Part shown: positions 26,002-29,902 of the stretch, piece after piece
Layout: each line of letters starts with the position of its first letter
Numbering within the stretch: position 1 is the stretch's first letter
NCBI GenBank assembly: GCA_946479475.1
Contig: CAMLGG010000035.1
Span: 1 to 29,902 of the forward strand
Reading direction: 5' to 3'
DNA: 29,902 nt
Source: an uncultured Ideonella sp.
Lineage (GTDB): Bacteria > Pseudomonadota > Gammaproteobacteria > Burkholderiales > Burkholderiaceae
Position numbers and translations under genes: made by a program
The notes under the pieces: model-generated
Database searches by the model: none
Told to the model about the DNA's origin: nothing
Seen by the model: only the letters and a program-made list of their open reading frames with translations

Positions 26002-27231
26002 ATGGCCATGAACACCGACCTCACCCGCCGCCGCCTGCTGCGCGGCGCCCTGGCCGCCGGAGCGGCCGCCGCCACCGGCTCCTGGGCCTCGCTCGCCATC
26101 GGCGGCACGGCGGCACCCGAGTCGCCTCGCCTGGTCGCTGTGATCCTGCGCGGCGGCATGGACGGCCTGTGGACCGTGCCGGCCGTGGGAGACCCCGGTT
26201 TCGCCGCCGCCCGCGGAGCGCTCGCCGAGTACCCTGCCAGCCCGCTGCCGCTGCAAGGCCCGTTCGCGCTGCACCCCGGCTTCGCGCAGTTGCACGCGAT
26301 GTGGAACAAGCAGGAGCTGGTGGTCGTGCACGCCGCCGGCCTGCCCTATCGAGACCGCTCGCACTTCGATGCGCAGAACGTGCTCGAAGGCGGCGGCGAG
26401 CGCCCCTACCAGCTGGCCACTGGCTGGCTGGGCCGCGCGCTCGCTGCCGGCAACCAACCCGGCCTGGCCTTGTCCACCGCCGTGCCGCTCCTGATGCGCG
26501 GGCCGAAGGAGATCGACACCTGGGCACCCTCGGCCCTGCCCGAGCCCTCGCCGGATCTGGTGGCCCGCCTGGCGAAGGTCTACGCCAACGATCCCGCCCT
26601 TTCCGGCGCATTGATGCGCGCCCAGGGCCTGCGCACCGACATGCCGGACACGGCCGAGATGATGGCGATCGCCGCCAGCCCCGGCACCGGCAAGAACGCC
26701 ACAGGCGCCCTCCCCGCGATGACGCGCAAGGCGGCCGAGTTCATGCTGCAGGCCAAGGCGCCGCAGATCGTCATGCTCGAGCAAGGCGGCTGGGACAGCC
26801 ACGCCAACCTCGCCAACGACAAGAGCGCCTTCCTCAACAACCTGCGCCAGCTCGACGAGAGCCTGGGCACGCTGCGCGAGATGCTCTCGGCGCCGCAGGC
26901 CAACGGCCTCTGGAATCGCACCGTGGTCGTCGTCGCGACCGAGTTCGGCCGCGAGGTGGCCATCAACGGCACGCGCGGCACCGACCACGGCACCGGCGGC
27001 GTCGCCTTCGTGCTCGGCGGCGCGGTGCGGGGCGGCAGGATGCTCGTCGACTGGCCCGGCCTCGCCCCCAAGGACCGCTACGAGGGCCGGGATCTCAAGA
27101 CCACGACGGACCTGCGCGCGGTCTTCAAGAGCGTCCTGGCCGACCACCTGCGCATTGCCCGCGCGCCGCTGGACAAGGACGTGTTCCCGAACACCGCCGG
27201 CATGAAGCTGCCCGAGTTGCTGAGGGCCTGA
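26002..27231 (+). CDS. DUF1501 family twin-arginine exported protein
   Basis: A 409-residue DUF1501 protein related to the alkaline phosphatase/sulfatase superfamily. The N-terminus is a Tat signal: TRRRLLRGALAAGAAAATGS, about residues 7-30. Conserved features include VILRGGMDGL, LPYRDRSHFDAQNVLEGG, EQGGWDSHANL, VVVATEFGRE and the metal-site-like GTDHGTGGVAFVLGG. In this superfamily the Asp/His motifs bind metal, but DUF1501 activity is unproven. The start may be 26002 or the ATG at 26008; AAGG at 25994-25997 is closer than usual to the first and rather far from the second. It is translated with the DUF1800 gene and is convergent with gntR, their stop codons being 4 nt apart. Confidence 0.93.
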   Translation: MAMNTDLTRRRLLRGALAAGAAAATGSWASLAIGGTAAPESPRLVAVILRGGMDGLWTVPAVGDPGFAAARGALAEYPASPLPLQGPFALHPGFAQLHAMWNKQELVVVHAAGLPYRDRSHFDAQNVLEGGGERPYQLATGWLGRALAAGNQPGLALSTAVPLLMRGPKEIDTWAPSALPEPSPDLVARLAKVYANDPALSGALMRAQGLRTDMPDTAEMMAIAASPGTGKNATGALPAMTRKAAEFMLQAKAPQIVMLEQGGWDSHANLANDKSAFLNNLRQLDESLGTLREMLSAPQANGLWNRTVVVVATEFGREVAINGTRGTDHGTGGVAFVLGGAVRGGRMLVDWPGLAPKDRYEGRDLKTTTDLRAVFKSVLADHLRIARAPLDKDVFPNTAGMKLPELLRA

Positions 27232-27235
27232 ACGC

Positions 27236-28264
27236 TCAGGTGCTCCCCCGCACCACCAGCTCGAAGCCCAGGTCCACCACCGGCCGGGTGACTGATTCCC
27301 CGCGCATCAGTGCGAGCAGCATCGCAGCCGCCGCCTGGCCGACCTCGGCGCGCGGGGTGCGGATGGACGTCAGCGGAGGCACCATCTGGTCGCTGCCCGT
27401 CAGGTCGTTGAAGCCGGCGATCGCGATCTCGTCCGGCACTTTCACGCCTCGCCGCAGGGCAGCGAGCAGGGCCCCCTGCGCGAGGTCGTCGTTGCAGAAG
27501 AAGATCGCGTCGATGGCCGGGCGCTGGCCGATGATCTGCTCGAACATCCGGCCGCCCAGCGCGATGGATGAAGGCGCCGGGTTGAGCCATTCCAGCGTCG
27601 GGTCGTACAGGCCGGCGGCCGTCATCTCCCGCCGCCAGCCTTCGAGGCGCTGCATCGTGCGGGGGTCGAGCTGCGCGGCGCCGAAGGCGATGCGGCGGTG
27701 GCCACGCTCCAGCAGATGCTGCGTCAACGCGGCACCAGCCTCCGCCTGCGACATGCCGACACTGTGCAGGCCCGAGCCTTCCGGCGCCAGGTCCATCATG
27801 TGCACGCAGGGGACGCTGGCCTGGGCGATGAGGTGGCGAGTGGCTTCCGGGCGATCGAGGCCGGTGACGAGCAGGCCGGCCGGACGATGCAGCAACTGCT
27901 CGCGCAGCAGCACGGACTCCTCCACCTCGTCGTAGTGGGTCACGCCGATCAGCGTCTGGTACCCCGCCGGCCGCAGCGTTCGCTGCACCGCCTCCAGCAG
28001 GTCCACGAAGAGCGCGTTGGACAGCATGGGGATCAGAACGGCGACGTGGGTGCTGCGGCGCGAGGCCAGGGCGCGAGCCGCGGGGTCGGGGACATAACCC
28101 AGCCGGTCAGCGGCCTCGCGCACGCGCGCGACCAGCGCCGGGTCGACGGCACGCTCGCCCCGAAGCGCTCGCGAGACGGTGATCGGACTCACGTCGGCGG
28201 CCAGCGCGACGTCGCTCAGCGTGACGCGGCCGCTGGAACGGCCGCGAGGGTTCTTCGAAGTCAT
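27236..28264 (-). CDS. gntR: LacI family regulator, GntR-type (gluconate)
   Basis: A 342-residue LacI/GalR-family repressor. The helix-turn-helix and hinge cover about residues 14-62: VTLSDVALAADVSPITVSRALRG, then DRLGYVPDPAARALASRRS. The periplasmic-binding-like effector domain follows (VAVLIPMLSNALFVDLLEAV, then DAIFFCNDDLAQGALLAAL, then IAIAGFNDL). The divergent gluconokinase gene and the TAGCGCT-containing operators between them match the GntR regulators of Pseudomonas, which release DNA on binding gluconate or 6-phosphogluconate. ATG at 28264 is chosen; the upstream Shine-Dalgarno is weak. Confidence 0.93.
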   Translation of the reverse strand: MTSKNPRGRSSGRVTLSDVALAADVSPITVSRALRGERAVDPALVARVREAADRLGYVPDPAARALASRRSTHVAVLIPMLSNALFVDLLEAVQRTLRPAGYQTLIGVTHYDEVEESVLLREQLLHRPAGLLVTGLDRPEATRHLIAQASVPCVHMMDLAPEGSGLHSVGMSQAEAGAALTQHLLERGHRRIAFGAAQLDPRTMQRLEGWRREMTAAGLYDPTLEWLNPAPSSIALGGRMFEQIIGQRPAIDAIFFCNDDLAQGALLAALRRGVKVPDEIAIAGFNDLTGSDQMVPPLTSIRTPRAEVGQAAAAMLLALMRGESVTRPVVDLGFELVVRGST

Positions 28265-28305
28265 CTAAGGGTTTGCCCGGATGAGCCGGCAAGGTTTGAT
28301 CACTA

Positions 28306-28319
28306 GGATAGCGCTGTCC
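28306..28319. promoter_or_regulatory. gntR: GntR operator O1
   Basis: GGATAGCGCTGTCC is a near-perfect 14-bp palindrome (one mismatch) with the TAGCGCT core of GntR operators. It lies 42 nt upstream of the gntR start, suited to autorepression. Its centre is 109 bp from that of O2, so a LacI-type tetramer loop is geometrically possible. Confidence 0.7.
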
Positions 28320-28414
28320 GGCACCGGAGGGCAAGCCGGCGGTCTCCTGCTCCAGGCCCATTGTCTGCCAGGAAAGTCCGCCTCCCGATGGTCGCCGCTT
28401 TTTTCGACTTTGTT

Positions 28415-28428
28415 GGATAGCGCTATCC
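28415..28428. promoter_or_regulatory. gntK: GntR operator O2
   Basis: GGATAGCGCTATCC is a perfect 14-bp palindrome with the same core as O1. It ends only 2 nt before the gntK start codon, so it occupies the place of a ribosome binding site and would block the promoter or early transcription of gntK. Confidence 0.8.
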
Positions 28429-28430
28429 TG

Positions 28431-28937
28431 ATGATGCATTCAGTGGTCGTGATGGGGGTCTCCGGCTGCGGCAAGTCCAGCCTGGGCCATGCCCTGGCCG
28501 GCGCCCTGGGCGCGCGCTTCGTCGAGGGCGACGCCCACCACAGCGAAGAGAACCTGCGCAAGATGCGCAGCGGCATCGCCTTGACCGACGAGGATCGTGA
28601 CGGCTGGCTCGCCGCGCTGGCCGCCGAGCTGCAGCAGGCCCCGCCGCCCGTCGTCCTGACCTGCTCCGCCCTCAAGCGCCGCTACCGGGACCGGCTGCGC
28701 AGCGCATCCGCCGGCCTTCGCTTCGTCTTCATGGACATCGATCGCGACCAGGCCTTGCAGCGAGTCGCCTCTCGGGGCGCCGCGCACTTCTTCTCCACCA
28801 GCCTGGTCGACAACCAGTTCGCGACGCTGGAGCGGCCCGAGGGCGAGCCGGGCGTGCTGCGCGTCGACGCCACGGCAGCCCTGCCGGCTCTCACCGCCCA
28901 GGTCATCGCCTGGCTGGCCCCCGAGGAGAACGAATGA
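28431..28937 (+). CDS. gntK: Gluconokinase
   Basis: A 168-residue cytoplasmic kinase phosphorylating D-gluconate to 6-phosphogluconate. The P-loop is GVSGCGKSS (about residues 9-17). The gluconokinase signature GDAHHSEENLRKMRSGIALTD follows and contacts the sugar; TCSALKRRYRDRLR and FFSTSLVDNQFATLE are also family-typical. Two adjacent ATG codons (28431, 28434) are possible starts. Neither has a Shine-Dalgarno because the GntR operator lies there, so translation may be leaderless or the promoter lies just upstream. The stop overlaps the next start (ATGA), coupling it to the TRAP transporter. Confidence 0.96.
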   Translation: MMHSVVVMGVSGCGKSSLGHALAGALGARFVEGDAHHSEENLRKMRSGIALTDEDRDGWLAALAAELQQAPPPVVLTCSALKRRYRDRLRSASAGLRFVFMDIDRDQALQRVASRGAAHFFSTSLVDNQFATLERPEGEPGVLRVDATAALPALTAQVIAWLAPEENE

Positions 28938-29440
28938 GCCCTGCGAACGAATCACCCAAGCCGCTCTTCCAGCGCATCGCCCAGGCCGCGATGGCGGCCT
29001 GCCTGGGCGTGATGGCCGTGGCCGTCTTCGTCAACGTGGTGCTGCGCTATGGCTTCGGCAGCGGCATCGCGGCGAGCGAGGAGCTGTCGCGCCTGTTGTT
29101 CGTCTGGATGGTCTTCATCGGCGCGACCGCGGCCTACCCGGCCGGGGAGCACATGGCCTTCACCAGCCTGGTGGGCCTGCTGCAGAAGCGGCCGGCCGCG
29201 ATGGCGGCGGTCACCCTGTTGATCCGCGCGCTCGTCGTGCTGGCCTGCGGCCTGCTGGCCTGGGGCGCCTGGCAGCAGGTGGTCGTCGGCATGGACAGCC
29301 ACTCCGTCGTGCTCGGCTATCCCACCGCGCTTCTGCCGCTGCCCGCCCTGCTGAGCGCCGTGGCGATCGGCGTGATGGCTCTCGTCGAAATCATCAAACG
29401 CGAGCCGCTGGACCTCGGCCACGGCGCCGAAGTGGAGTAA
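28934..29440 (+). CDS. TRAP transporter small permease (DctQ-like)
   Basis: A 168-residue inner-membrane protein with four hydrophobic segments (about residues 15-40, 50-72, 90-112, 130-152). The motif VVLRYGFGSGIAASEELSRLLFVWMVFIGA is characteristic of the DctQ family, and the AYPAGEHMAF segment follows. With the large permease just downstream and a periplasmic binding protein expected beyond the window, it forms a tripartite sodium-driven importer. Its translational overlap with gntK points to gluconate or another sugar acid as substrate. Start ATG at 28934 sits in the ATGA overlap with gntK. Confidence 0.93.
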   Translation: MSPANESPKPLFQRIAQAAMAACLGVMAVAVFVNVVLRYGFGSGIAASEELSRLLFVWMVFIGATAAYPAGEHMAFTSLVGLLQKRPAAMAAVTLLIRALVVLACGLLAWGAWQQVVVGMDSHSVVLGYPTALLPLPALLSAVAIGVMALVEIIKREPLDLGHGAEVE

Positions 29441-29445
29441 CGCGC

Positions 29446-29902
29446 ATGTCTGCAGAGGCTCTCGCCTTCGTCGTCTTCTCGGCCGGCATGCTGGTGCTGA
29501 TGGGCATCGGCATGAACATGGCCCTCGCCCTCGTGCTCACCGGCGCGGGCATGGCCTGGGCGCTGGACTTCTGGGACACCCAGCTGCTGGCGCAGAACCT
29601 GGTGGCCGGCATCGACAGCTTCCCGCTGCTGGCCGTGCCCTTCTTCATCCTCGCCGGCGAGTTGATGAACGCGGGTGGCATCAGCCGCCGCATCATCGAC
29701 ATGGCGCAGGCCTGGGTCGGGCACATCCGCGGGGGCCTGGGCTACGTGGCCATAGGCGCCGCCGTGCTGATGGCCAGCATGAGCGGCTCGGCCCTGGCCG
29801 ACACCGCCGCGCTGGCCACCATCCTGCTGCCCATGATGCGCCAGCAAGGCTACCCCATGAACACGTCTGCCGGGCTGATCGCCTCGGGCGGCATCATCGC
29901 GC
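29446..29902 (+). CDS. TRAP transporter large permease (DctM-like), partial
   Basis: The first 152 codons of a DctM-family large permease, cut by the right edge (full length about 425). Visible features are MLVLMGIGMNMALALVLTG in the first helix, SFPLLAVPFFILAGELMNAGGISRRIIDMA, and the conserved loop GGLGYVAIGAAVLMASMSGSALADTAALATI. This subunit forms the Na+-coupled transport path. It starts 5 nt after the small permease stop, with GGAG about 8 nt upstream, so it is in the gntK operon. Confidence 0.95.
   Translation, partial: MSAEALAFVVFSAGMLVLMGIGMNMALALVLTGAGMAWALDFWDTQLLAQNLVAGIDSFPLLAVPFFILAGELMNAGGISRRIIDMAQAWVGHIRGGLGYVAIGAAVLMASMSGSALADTAALATILLPMMRQQGYPMNTSAGLIASGGIIA

Noticed and set aside
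27227..27240. CCTGA/TCAGG inverted repeat over the convergent DUF1501 and gntR stop codons.
   Set aside because: A 5-bp stem without a U-run follows naturally from two facing TGA stops and is too weak to call a terminator.

Overview
The window is GC-rich, densely coded bacterial chromosome with no plasmid, phage-structural or CRISPR content. Gene families (TRAP-linked gluconate genes, a PCM-like methyltransferase beside tolC, a bufferin operon with its own ECF sigma factor, a DUF1800/DUF1501 pair) and codon use point to a betaproteobacterium of the order Burkholderiales, probably near Rubrivivax, Leptothrix or Roseateles. That placement is inferred from gene content and was not tested by alignment.

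Layout. (1) 1-1884: a bufferin metallophore operon (bufA, then bufB running off the left edge) on the minus strand, divergent from an ECF sigma factor and a small zinc-finger anti-sigma factor. (2) 1885-2161: intergenic, with one doubtful short ORF and a weak hairpin. (3) 2162-9619: a minus-strand unit in the order LysR regulator, D-glutamate cyclase family protein (DUF1445), MFS carrier, fused 5-oxoprolinase, pyroglutamyl peptidase. Together these look like a complete 5-oxoproline (pyroglutamate) uptake and breakdown pathway ending in glutamate. (4) 9749-12286: a large orphan GspE/PilB-type ATPase, followed by a cluster of GC-rich hairpins. (5) 12411-13685: a secreted GH18 chitinase on the minus strand, with three ACCAGY direct repeats in 11-bp register just upstream. 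(6) 13974-16454: a tightly coupled plus-strand trio of exported proteins (metallo-beta-lactamase-fold protein with degraded metal ligands, orphan solute-binding protein, NTF2/SnoaL-like protein). (7) 16455-16835: a tRNA-Gly(CCC) gene with its terminator, two integrase-arm-like repeats and the first ~33 codons of a tyrosine integrase, which is the scar of a lost genomic island. (8) 16849-21336: housekeeping and envelope genes (S9 peptidase, trmB, uppP, a DUF1439 lipoprotein). (9) 21411-24460: TetR regulator with a readable promoter and operator, PCM-like methyltransferase, a structured intergenic RNA ending in a strong terminator, and a TolC-family outer-membrane channel. (10) 24588-27231: a DUF1800/DUF1501 exported-protein pair. 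(11) 27236-29902: a GntR-type LacI regulator divergent from gluconokinase and a TRAP transporter (small permease, then a large permease cut by the right edge), with two TAGCGCT operators between them.

Nothing here is an obviously new defence or mobile system. The least explained parts are the exported MBL/SBP/NTF2 trio, the RNA between pcm and tolC, the 11-bp-phased repeats upstream of the chitinase, and the D-glutamate cyclase inside the 5-oxoproline operon.
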